Shown here: in pieces, positions 17,142 through 24,648 of the stretch
Numbering within the stretch: position 1 is the stretch's first letter
How the letters are laid out: each line of letters starts with the position of its first letter
Source: Lacisediminihabitans sp040549465
GTDB taxonomy: Bacteria; Actinomycetota; Actinomycetes; Actinomycetales; Microbacteriaceae
NCBI RefSeq assembly: GCF_040549465.1
Contig: NZ_JBEPTL010000008.1
Span: 89,839-153,838, forward strand
Direction: 5' to 3'
DNA length: 64,000 bases
Notes under the pieces: model-generated
What the model saw: the letters and a program-made list of their open reading frames with translations, nothing else
What the model was told of the DNA's origin: nothing
Databases searched by the model: none
Made by a program: the position numbers and the translations under genes

Positions 17142-17472
17142 CACTGTCGTCCTTTCCTACGAGTTCTTGCACCGTGCTGGTAAACGATCCCCACTGCCGC
17201 CGAAAGCTGCCCAGCTGGTCGTTGCCCGCCTCCGTGAGGCGGTGGTACTTTCGCGCCGGACCCGTGGCCGACACTTCGTCATAGCTGCTGACGAGGCCTC
17301 TGGAGCGGAGCCGGCTGAGCACCGGATAGAGCGTGCCGATGCTGGCGATCATGCCGTGCGAGACCAGTTGTTCAGAGAGCAGCCAACCGTACATCGGCTC
17401 ACGGTCGAGCAGGCCGAGCAGGCAGTATTCGACCACTCCTTTACGGAGCTGCGCACTTACATCCACTGTCAT
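17134..17472 (-). CDS. PadR-family transcriptional regulator
   Basis: 112 residues. The winged helix is complete: LRKGVVEYCLLGLLDREPMY, then GWLLSEQL, SIGTLYPVLSRLRSRGLVSS, and RKYHRLTEAG in the wing. PadR proteins repress nearby genes and release DNA upon binding a ligand. It is the first gene of a two-gene unit with the HAAS protein. ATG 17472 is preferred over TTG 17481. A TGCAC-N4-GTGCA palindrome lies just upstream, a likely autoregulatory operator. Confidence 0.9.
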   Translation of the reverse strand: MTVDVSAQLRKGVVEYCLLGLLDREPMYGWLLSEQLVSHGMIASIGTLYPVLSRLRSRGLVSSYDEVSATGPARKYHRLTEAGNDQLGSFRRQWGSFTSTVQELVGKDDSDG

Positions 17473-17493
17473 GCATAACAAGCTACCTTGCGA

Positions 17494-17507
17494 TGCACGC
17501 TAGTGCA
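17494..17507. promoter_or_regulatory. Possible PadR operator
   Basis: TGCAC and GTGCA arms are separated by four bases, 21 bases upstream of the PadR ATG. A further TGCAT/ATGCA pair overlaps the start region. Position and symmetry suggest an autoregulatory binding site. Confidence 0.45.
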
Positions 17508-17547
17508 AATCACCGGACGCAGCTCTCCGGCAGGGCCCAGCAAGACT

Positions 17548-17617
17548 CTCGCGGCGGAGAAAAGTTCTCGCGGACGGAACAATAATTCGGTCCGCGAGAG
17601 GATATCTCCGCCGCGAG
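17548..17617. repeat. Nested long palindrome after the YeiH-like gene
   Basis: Outer perfect arms of 13 bases (CTCGCGGCGGAGA at 17548-17560 and its complement at 17605-17617) enclose inner perfect arms of 10 bases (TCTCGCGGAC at 17566-17575 and GTCCGCGAGA at 17590-17599). The inner arm partly repeats the outer arm sequence. It lies between the YeiH-like stop and the PadR promoter; it may end transcription or insulate the two units. No T-run follows. Confidence 0.8.
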
Positions 17618-17660
17618 GAATCCGGAGCAAGTTCGGCACCGGGGCCGGGCGCGAACACTC

Positions 17661-18707
17661 TCAGCCCAGGTAGACGAGCCCCAGTGCCAGGCAGAGGATG
17701 ACGATCCACGAGACGAGACCGGCGCCGAGGGCACGCAGCCCGGAACGTGCCAGCTGCTCGAGGCGGAGGGATGCACCGATCGCGAAGAGCGCGCAGGCCA
17801 GCAGCGCGGACTGCAGGAAGTCGGCGATGTTGAGCACGGCATCCGGCAGCGGCAGGAATGAGCGGAGTAGCACTGCGACGACGAAGCCGACGATGAACAG
17901 CGGGACGATGGGCGGGTTCTTCTTCGGGGACTCGTCAACGGGCTGGGAGAGCGACTGGTCAGAGAGCGAGCGCTCAGAAAGCGACGGCCCAGGGCGCGAG
18001 CGCCGGCGGGTCTGGATCGAGGCGATCGCCACCATCGGCGCGAGCATGAGCACCCTGGTCAGCTTGACGACCACGGCGATGGCGAGCGCAGCCGCCCCTG
18101 CGGTCTGCGCCGTGGCGACAACCTGGCCGACGTCGTGCACACTGGCTCCGACCCAGTGACCGAATTGCCTGGCATCCAGCCCGAGCAGTGCCGAGAGCGC
18201 CGGGAGCACCACAATGGCCAGCGTGCCGTAGAGAGTGACGAGGGTGATCGGGGTGCCGGTGTCCTTCTCGTCAGAACCGCGCGCGGCCGCCATCGCTCCG
18301 ACCGCCGAGACACCGCAGATCGAGAATCCGGCGGCCATCAGCACCGCCTGGTCTCCTTCCAGGCGGAACAGCCGCCCGATCAGCCAGGTGATCACGAAAC
18401 TGATACCGACGAGGGCGATGATGGCCAGGATCGCCACCCAGCCGAGCGCCGCGATGTCACCGAGGCTGAGCTTGAATCCCAACACCACGATGCCCAGACG
18501 CAGCAGGCGACGAGCCGCGATCGCGAGACCCGGTTTGAAGATGCCGCCCAGCGAGGGTCTGAAGGGTGGGATGCACCCGGCAACAACGCCGAGGATCAGG
18601 GATGCTGTCAGCCAGGGCAGCGCCGGTACCAGCAGGTGCACGCCATAGCCGGCGGCAGCACCGACAACGGCGAGCAGCAGACCTGCGAGCCAGGGAAAGC
18701 GCCTCAC
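17661..18707 (-). CDS. YeiH family putative sulfate exporter (UPF0324)
   Basis: 348 residues with about ten membrane helices. The family core is visible as LLRLGIVVLGFKLSLGDIAA, AAGFSICGVSAVGAMAAARG (the conserved CG.SA segment) and HWVGASVHDVGQVVATAQTA. Family members are annotated as sulfate or small-anion exporters, although few have been tested. A Ser/Arg/Pro-rich loop (RRRSRPGPSLSERSLSDQSL) before the last helices is unusual. Its GTG start overlaps the FAH-family gene's stop by four bases, so they form an operon. Confidence 0.85.
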   Translation of the reverse strand: MRRFPWLAGLLLAVVGAAAGYGVHLLVPALPWLTASLILGVVAGCIPPFRPSLGGIFKPGLAIAARRLLRLGIVVLGFKLSLGDIAALGWVAILAIIALVGISFVITWLIGRLFRLEGDQAVLMAAGFSICGVSAVGAMAAARGSDEKDTGTPITLVTLYGTLAIVVLPALSALLGLDARQFGHWVGASVHDVGQVVATAQTAGAAALAIAVVVKLTRVLMLAPMVAIASIQTRRRSRPGPSLSERSLSDQSLSQPVDESPKKNPPIVPLFIVGFVVAVLLRSFLPLPDAVLNIADFLQSALLACALFAIGASLRLEQLARSGLRALGAGLVSWIVILCLALGLVYLG

Positions 18708-19480
18708 ACGCGATTCTTCGCGGGATTGCTCAGCGTTCCGATGCCCTCGATGGTGATATCGACGGTCTGCCCGTCGACGAAACCGCCCTGGCCGGCCGGC
18801 GTACCGGTCATGATGACGTCGCCGGGCAGAAGCGTCCAGATATCCGACACGTATTCGATGATCTCCGGAATCTTGTGGATCATGTCCTTCGTGTTGCCGT
18901 GCCGACGCTTTTCGCCGTCGACGAAGGTCTGGATGTCAAGGTTCGCCCAATCCAGCTCCGTCTCGATCACCGGACCGAGCGGCGCGAACGTGTCGTAACC
19001 CTTCGCCCGCGCCCATTGCCCGTCGGCGAACATCTGGTCGCGTGCCGACACATCGTTGCCGATCGTGTAGCCGAAAATCACGTCCGCGTAGTCCTCGGCC
19101 CTCACCCGCTTGGCGATCGTGCCGATCACGATCACAAGTTCGCCCTCGTGCACGATCCGACCCTCAACCGGAGGGATCTGAATCGTGTCGCCGGGGCCGA
19201 CGACTGCGGTGTTCGGCTTGAGAAAGACCAGCGGACTGGTCGGGCTGTCGGTGTCGTCGCTCAACTCGTCGCGGTGCTCCGCGTAATTCAGTCCGATACA
19301 GACGACCTTCGATCGCGGGATGACCGGCGCCAGTAGTTTCGACTGCGTGGCGGGCACCCGCTCCCCCGTCGTCTCGAAACCGCTGAACATCGGGTCCCCG
19401 GTGAGCACGACGTAGTCGTCCCCGTCGAGGATGCCGTAGCGGGGGTCGCTGCCAGCGACGCTGAATCGTGCGATTTTCAT
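18704..19480 (-). CDS. Fumarylacetoacetate hydrolase family protein
   Basis: 258 residues. The metal-binding FAH fold is seen in VVCIGLNYAEHRDEL, PLVFLKPNTAVVGPGD, VHEGELVIVIG (Glu ligands) and FGYTIGNDVSARDQM, with the closing LLPGDVIMTGTPAGQG. Such enzymes cleave or decarboxylate acylpyruvates and related catechol-pathway intermediates. The exact substrate cannot be told. It is coupled to the YeiH-like gene, an association whose meaning is unclear. Confidence 0.9.
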   Translation of the reverse strand: MKIARFSVAGSDPRYGILDGDDYVVLTGDPMFSGFETTGERVPATQSKLLAPVIPRSKVVCIGLNYAEHRDELSDDTDSPTSPLVFLKPNTAVVGPGDTIQIPPVEGRIVHEGELVIVIGTIAKRVRAEDYADVIFGYTIGNDVSARDQMFADGQWARAKGYDTFAPLGPVIETELDWANLDIQTFVDGEKRRHGNTKDMIHKIPEIIEYVSDIWTLLPGDVIMTGTPAGQGGFVDGQTVDITIEGIGTLSNPAKNRV

Positions 19481-19604
19481 ACCGAGGCCCCGCCCGTCTC
19501 AACTCTCAGGGGACGCAATAACATCGTCCCAATCACGCGGAACGTGCTTTCAAGTCCCCCGGATTTCGGGACGGCGAACGGCAAAAAAGTGAGCGTTGGA
19601 CTGT

Positions 19605-20714
19605 TCATGCGTCCAGGCGCAGCATCCAGCCGTGCCGATCTTCGACATGGCCGTACTGGATGTCGGTGAGCTCCTGGCGCAATGACATCGTCAACTCGCC
19701 GGCCGGGGCATCCGCCGACCCGATCTCGAACCCCTCGGCCTTGATGAGGGCGATCGGGGTGACAACCGCCGCGGTACCGCAGGCAAATGCCTCGACGATC
19801 TCACCGGAGGCAACGCCGTCCCGCCATTCGTCGATGGTTACCCTGCGCTGCTCGACGGAATGGCCGCGGTCCCTGGCGAGCTGCAGCACGCTGTCGAGCG
19901 TGATCCCCTCGAGGATGCTGCTGGACTCCGGCGTCACGAGCGTGCCGTCTTTCTTGACCAGCACCACATTCATACCGCCGAGTTCCTCGATGAAGCGCCC
20001 CTCCTCGGAGTCGAGGAACAGCACCTGGTCGCAGCCGTGCTCGTAGGCCTCCTGCTGGGCGACAAGTGACGAAGCATAGTTTCCCCCGGTCTTCGCGGCA
20101 CCCATCCCACCCTTGCCGGCGCGCGAGTAGTTGGTGGACAGCCAGATCGACACCGGCTTAACGCCACCCGTGAAGTACGCGCCCGCCGGGCTGGCGATCA
20201 CGTAGTAGTTGATCTTCTCGGCCGCGCGCACTCCGAGGAAAGCCTCCTTGGCGAACATGAACGGCCGGATGTACAGGCTGGTCTCCGGCGCGAACGGAAC
20301 CCAGTCGCCGTCGACGGCGATGAGTTGCTTCAGCGACTCGATGAAATACTCGGTCGGGAGTTCCGGCAACGCGAGACGCACGGCCGAACGCTGCATGCGA
20401 CGCGCGTTGGCGTCCGGGCGGAAGCCCCAGATCGAACCGTCTGTGTGACGGTAGGCCTTGAGTCCCTCAAAGATCTCCTGGGCATAGTGCAGAACGGCCG
20501 CCGCGGGGTCGAGGGCGATCGGACCGTAGGGCTGCACGCGTGGGCGGTGCCAGCCCCCGCGCGCCGACCAGCAGATGTCGACCATGTGGTCGGTGAAGAA
20601 CTTGCCGAAGCCGGGGTCGGAGAGAATCTCCTCGCGCTCGGTCTCGCCCTTCGCAGCGAGATTCTTGGTTACGGTGAAGGCAAGCGTGGTTGGTGCAAGG
20701 AGATTGGTGATCAT
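19605..20714 (-). CDS. ilvE: Branched-chain amino acid aminotransferase
   Basis: 369 residues; class IV PLP enzyme exchanging the amino group between glutamate and the keto acids of Leu, Ile and Val. Motifs include FGKFFTDHMVDICWSARGGW, YAQEIFEGLKAYRH, KTGGNYASSLVAQQEAYEHG (PLP lysine region), EELGGMNVV and TLDSVLQLARDRG. The frame is open upstream but ATG 20714 (MITNLLAPTT), with GAAGGG eight bases before, agrees with family length. It lies directly downstream of leuB on the same strand, so both belong to branched-chain amino acid synthesis. Confidence 0.95.
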   Translation of the reverse strand: MITNLLAPTTLAFTVTKNLAAKGETEREEILSDPGFGKFFTDHMVDICWSARGGWHRPRVQPYGPIALDPAAAVLHYAQEIFEGLKAYRHTDGSIWGFRPDANARRMQRSAVRLALPELPTEYFIESLKQLIAVDGDWVPFAPETSLYIRPFMFAKEAFLGVRAAEKINYYVIASPAGAYFTGGVKPVSIWLSTNYSRAGKGGMGAAKTGGNYASSLVAQQEAYEHGCDQVLFLDSEEGRFIEELGGMNVVLVKKDGTLVTPESSSILEGITLDSVLQLARDRGHSVEQRRVTIDEWRDGVASGEIVEAFACGTAAVVTPIALIKAEGFEIGSADAPAGELTMSLRQELTDIQYGHVEDRHGWMLRLDA

Positions 20715-20751
20715 TGTCGGCCCTTCGGTAGTCCTGGTAAGTATTCTGCGC

Positions 20752-21801
20752 TCAGCTGAGCGCGATGGCGATCGCGTCGCCGATTTGCGCCGTGGAACGG
20801 GCGACTCCGTCACGCGAGGCGAGGTCGGCCGTCACCGCCGTGGTGACTCGAGCCGCGGCATCCGCAAGCCCGAGGTGGTCGAGCAGCAGTGCCGCGGAGA
20901 GAATCGCCGCGGTCGGGTCGGCCGTCTGCGTTCCCGCGATGTCCGGTGCCGAACCGTGCACGGGTTCGAACATGCTGGGGAAGGTGCCGTCGGGGTTGAT
21001 GTTGCCCGAGGCGGCCAGTCCGATGCCGCCGCTGATTGCGGCAGCGAGATCGGTGAGGATATCGCCAAAGAGGTTGTCGGTGACGATGACGTCAAATCTA
21101 CTCGGATTAGTGACCAGGAAGATAGTGGCCGCATCCACGTGCAGGTAGTCGACCTCGACATCCGGAAATTCGGGTCCGACGCGATCGACGGTGCGCTGCC
21201 ACAGGCCACCGGCGTTGGTCAGCACGTTGGTCTTGTGCACCAGCGTGAGTTTCTTGCGCGGCCTGACCTGGCTGGCGGCGAAGGCATAGCGCACCACACG
21301 CTCGACACCGAAAGCTGTGTTGACCGAGACCTCGTTGGCGATCTCGTGCGGCGTGCCGACACGGATCGCTCCGCCATTGCCCACATAGGGCCCTTCAGTG
21401 CCCTCGCGGACCACCACGAAGTCGACGTCACCGGGGGCGGAAAGGGGTGATTCGACGTTGGGGAACAGCTGGGTGGGCCGCAGGTTCACGTAGTGATCGA
21501 AGGCGAAGCGCAGCTTGAGCAGCAGGCCGCGCTCGATGATTCCTCCGGCCAACCGAGGATCGCGCGGGTCGCCACCGACGGCGCCGAGCAGGATGGCATC
21601 GTGGCCTGCGAGACGCTCAAGGCTCTCGTCGTCGAGTATCTCGCCCGTCTCGAGAAAATGCCCCGCTCCGAAAGGGAAATGGGTGGCCTCGACGGCAACA
21701 TCAGCCGGGACGACGGCGTTCAGTACCTTCATTGCCTCTGCCACGACCTCCGGGCCGATCCCGTCGCCGGGAATGACTGCGAGCTTGATGGTACGAGACA
21801 T
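20752..21801 (-). CDS. leuB: 3-isopropylmalate dehydrogenase
   Basis: 349 residues. It oxidises 3-isopropylmalate to 2-ketoisocaproate in leucine synthesis using NAD+. Visible motifs are VIPGDGIGPEVVAEAMKVL, LLGAVGGDPRD, KLTLVHKTNVLTNAGGLWQR, FDVIVTDNLFGDILTDLAAA and FEPVHGSAPDIAG. Gene order leuB-ilvE fits a shared transcript, with 37 bases between them. Confidence 0.95.
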   Translation of the reverse strand: MSRTIKLAVIPGDGIGPEVVAEAMKVLNAVVPADVAVEATHFPFGAGHFLETGEILDDESLERLAGHDAILLGAVGGDPRDPRLAGGIIERGLLLKLRFAFDHYVNLRPTQLFPNVESPLSAPGDVDFVVVREGTEGPYVGNGGAIRVGTPHEIANEVSVNTAFGVERVVRYAFAASQVRPRKKLTLVHKTNVLTNAGGLWQRTVDRVGPEFPDVEVDYLHVDAATIFLVTNPSRFDVIVTDNLFGDILTDLAAAISGGIGLAASGNINPDGTFPSMFEPVHGSAPDIAGTQTADPTAAILSAALLLDHLGLADAAARVTTAVTADLASRDGVARSTAQIGDAIAIALS

Positions 21802-21974
21802 GCCGGGACTCCTCGGGCGTTACGCATTCAGGAACTTCCAGCGTACCGGCAGCCTGATCCCAGCGAATCTGCTCCTCGCGCGGGAGGCGCGGGTACACTT
21901 GTGTTCAGTACGAGCTCGCAGTGACGCGAACGTTGTTGCGAATGAGATCCATCCCGACGACGAAAGGATTTATC

Positions 21975-22226
21975 ATGGGCATCGGTACAGGAATTTTTCT
22001 CTTCGTCGTAGGTGCGATTCTCACCTTCGCAGTCAACGTCGACGTTCCATGGATCAATCTGGACATCGTGGGCTACCTGCTCATGGGCGCCGGAGTACTG
22101 GTCTTTCTCATCTCCCTGATCATGATGTTGCGCAGGCGCCAGACCGTTTCGACGACGCGCACCGCGGTCGACCCGACCGGCAACGAACGGGTCACGGAGA
22201 AAGAGACCAAAGGGGACGTTCTCTAA
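21975..22226 (+). CDS. DUF6458-type small membrane protein
   Basis: 83 residues with two helices (GIFLFVVGAILTFAVNVDVP and LDIVGYLLMGAGVLVFLISLIM) separated by a short WINL loop, then a basic, threonine-rich tail. This layout is that of the DUF6458 family common in actinobacteria. ATG 21975 has GAAAGGA upstream; earlier in-frame codons look non-coding. Function is unknown. Confidence 0.75.
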   Translation: MGIGTGIFLFVVGAILTFAVNVDVPWINLDIVGYLLMGAGVLVFLISLIMMLRRRQTVSTTRTAVDPTGNERVTEKETKGDVL

Positions 22227-22317
22227 GAACGTCGCGTAACCACAAGCTGGCGCGCCCCGCGTTTGATTCGGGTTCAGGGTGGGGCGCGTCATCCATGCTC
22301 GCCGGGTTGTACGGGCG

Positions 22318-22413
22318 TCAGCGTGACTTGGCTATTGCCACTATCGCGAAGAGGAAACCGACCCCTCCGAAGAGCACGATAACGCTGAGGATGCTGAGTA
22401 ATACTGCAGCCAT
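22318..22413 (-). CDS. Possible 31-aa membrane peptide
   Basis: The frame encodes one hydrophobic helix (MAAVLLSILSVIVLFGGVGF, then LFAIVAIA) with a basic end KSR. AGGAAG stands about seven bases upstream of the ATG. The combination of a good ribosome-binding site and an uninterrupted membrane helix suggests a real small protein. No homolog is recognised. Confidence 0.5.
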   Translation of the reverse strand: MAAVLLSILSVIVLFGGVGFLFAIVAIAKSR

Positions 22414-22514
22414 GGTCTGTCTTCCTGTTCTGCGTGTGGTACCACTCCACCGTACCAAGCGAGGCGCCGGAACACGTGGTTAATTTCCTCGCCGGTCGGA
22501 GTGCCGAAAACAGT

Positions 22515-22599
22515 GCCGAAAACGCAGGAGATCCGGCCGCATAATCACTCGATGGATGCCGCCCACATCGTTTCTGCGAAGATCTCCTGCGTTTTCGGC
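22515..22599. repeat. Perfect 19-base inverted repeat, 47-base centre
   Basis: GCCGAAAACGCAGGAGATC at 22515-22533 recurs as its exact complement at 22581-22599. An 11-base direct repeat GTGCCGAAAAC also precedes and overlaps the left arm (22501 and 22513). It lies between the 31-aa peptide gene and the DUF2207 gene, and may be a transcription end for the latter's downstream side or a mobile remnant. Confidence 0.85.
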
Positions 22600-22648
22600 G
22601 CAACGCGAGCGGCACGCCCGGGCGCAGAGCAGACCAACTGGAGGCGGA

Positions 22649-24541
22649 TCAGCGGCCGCCGCCACCACCCCCGCCGCCTCCGCCTCCGGAGAATCCGCCG
22701 CCGAACGAGCCGCCGGAGAAGCTGCCTCCGCTGCTACCCGACCACGAGGAGGGACTCGGAGTCGGCGTCGAGGTCGTCGTGACCGACGAGGAGAAGCCGC
22801 CGAGCGTCTGGGCGAAGATCAGGGAGTTGAAGGTGCCGCTTGAGACGTACCAGCCCGGCGAGCGCACGCCAGCGTCGTAGTAGACCGCGAGTTCCTTCGC
22901 CCACTCGCGCTCGATGCCCCACAGTACGGCGAACGGAAGCAGTTTCTCGTAGAGCTTGACCATCTCGACCTTGTCGCCGACGTCGATCCGCTCCGCACCC
23001 TGAGGGCTCTGCAGCATGCGGAAGCGATCCGCCTCTGCAAGCTGGAGATAGTCGCGCACGCCGAGGAGGTAGTCGCGCTGATCCGCACCCGCGTCGGTGA
23101 GCACCGCCGGCCTCACTGCGACACCCGCCGCCACGAAGATCAGGATGAACGAGATCGCGATGGCGAGGATCAGCCACGGGCTGAAGGCCCCGAGTGCGGA
23201 GAACAGCACAGTGAGACCGATCGAGAGGAAGAGGAGAAGGAAGGCCGCGATCATGACGACGACGCCGCCGATCGAGGAGACCTTCGCGCGGAGACCACGG
23301 CTGATGAGCCGTGCGCCTACGCCACTCTGGATCGCGCTGAGCTTGCCGGCGAGCGTGTCGTCGACCACCCCGAGGGCGCGGGTGGCGCCGACAGGCAGGC
23401 CGTCGCCGAACAGTTCGCGGAGCAGCCGGTTCTCGTCGTCATCGACGTTGTCGGCATGGAGGAACTGGAGCGTGTAGTCGCCATCGTCCTTCTCGAGCGG
23501 ATAGTCGAGGATGCGCACGTTCCCGCGCACCGCGAAACTCACGAACTGGGCGGCGAAACCGCTGCCCGTGCGGCGGACGAGGGCCGCGGCCTCCATCAGG
23601 TTGAGGCCCTTCGGCGGGCTGTACTGCGGGATGGTGATGCCTCGACCCCGGGAATCCTGCGGTCCGAGTACCGTGCGGCGCAGCACGGCGAAGACTCCAC
23701 CCGCGGCGGCGATGGCGGCCAACAGCCACGCGACGAGGTTGGACCACCACGGCGGATCGGCGGCTGGTCCCGAATCGCCGGGCTGGGTCTCCGCCGGCAC
23801 CTGCACGAAGGTGTCCGACGTGAAGCCGATGGCCACGGTGAGGTTCTGGCGAGCTTCGAGACCGGTGGTGCTCGCGGTGAACAGGGCGCCCGCGGCATCC
23901 GTGTCCGTCGACCTGGTGATGTCGCAGGTGTAGGTGTCCGTCGAGCCCTCGGCACCGCGGTAGCAGGCGTCATGATCGGTGAGGAACGACGTGATCGACG
24001 GATCCACGTGCACGCGTGCCGTCACCCGTCCGAACGGCTGATCGAATCCCGTGCCGTTGGTGTCCCAGTAGAGCTCGTCGTCGTTCGTATCCGCGAAGTG
24101 GCGCACCACATTCTGCTGCGTGTAGGTGATCACGTAGCTCTGTTCACCGTGCACGTAGTCGTCGGTGCCGAGAGCGAGTTCGGTGAAGCCGTTGCTGGTC
24201 GTCGTGTCGTAGTGCACGGCTGCGCCCGATGCATCCGTCACCGAGGTGACTGCGGTGTTCAGCGGCACCCCGTCGTAATCATTGGGGATAGCCCGGATGA
24301 TGCCGCGGTTCTGGTCGGAGCTCGGAAACTTCGCCACGAAGGTCTCGACGGTCGTGAGGGTGGCGTGATTCTCCGTGTCGCGGGAGAGGTAGAAATCAGC
24401 GTCGTAGGAACTGAAGCTGAAATCTTCCACGCCCGCCGAGACCGCACCCGGGCGAGCGGATGCCGAAACCGGCGCGAACAGCGCAGCCCCCGCGAAAAGG
24501 AAAACAGCCAGGGCAGCGAGGATGCGTGGAAGCCGGGTCAC
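22649..24541 (-). CDS. DUF2207 family membrane protein
   Basis: 630 residues. The N-terminal signal (ILAALAVFLFAGAALFAPVS) is followed by the DUF2207 extracellular domain (FSFSSYDADFYLSRDTENHA, then TTVETFVAKFP and GIIRAIPNDYDGVPL). A membrane helix lies near 270 (LVAWLLAAIAAAGGVFAVL), a cytoplasmic domain follows, and a second pair of helices is near 430-480. The end is a serine- then glycine-rich tail (SGGSFSGGSFGGGFSGGGGG) typical of the family. Function is unknown, presumably envelope associated. It stands alone on the minus strand. Confidence 0.85.
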   Translation of the reverse strand: MTRLPRILAALAVFLFAGAALFAPVSASARPGAVSAGVEDFSFSSYDADFYLSRDTENHATLTTVETFVAKFPSSDQNRGIIRAIPNDYDGVPLNTAVTSVTDASGAAVHYDTTTSNGFTELALGTDDYVHGEQSYVITYTQQNVVRHFADTNDDELYWDTNGTGFDQPFGRVTARVHVDPSITSFLTDHDACYRGAEGSTDTYTCDITRSTDTDAAGALFTASTTGLEARQNLTVAIGFTSDTFVQVPAETQPGDSGPAADPPWWSNLVAWLLAAIAAAGGVFAVLRRTVLGPQDSRGRGITIPQYSPPKGLNLMEAAALVRRTGSGFAAQFVSFAVRGNVRILDYPLEKDDGDYTLQFLHADNVDDDENRLLRELFGDGLPVGATRALGVVDDTLAGKLSAIQSGVGARLISRGLRAKVSSIGGVVVMIAAFLLLFLSIGLTVLFSALGAFSPWLILAIAISFILIFVAAGVAVRPAVLTDAGADQRDYLLGVRDYLQLAEADRFRMLQSPQGAERIDVGDKVEMVKLYEKLLPFAVLWGIEREWAKELAVYYDAGVRSPGWYVSSGTFNSLIFAQTLGGFSSSVTTTSTPTPSPSSWSGSSGGSFSGGSFGGGFSGGGGGGGGGGGR

Positions 24542-24576
24542 GCGATCGAGCCTATCCGAGCGGTTCTCGAAACTTC

Positions 24577-24648
24577 GGGCTACTCGGTGATGTCCAGCTG
24601 CTCGGTGATGTCCAGCTGCTCGGTGATGTCGGGCTACTCAGTGATGTC
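24577..24648. repeat. Four 18-base tandem units at the serA 3' end
   Basis: On the minus strand four consecutive 18-base units each begin GACATCACyGAG. Unit 1 contains the serA stop (GAGTAG), units 2 and 3 are identical (GACATCACCGAGCAGCTG), and unit 4 again ends GAGTAGCCC. In the serA frame they read DITE-stop-P, DITEQL, DITEQL, DITE-stop-P. Confidence 0.9.
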
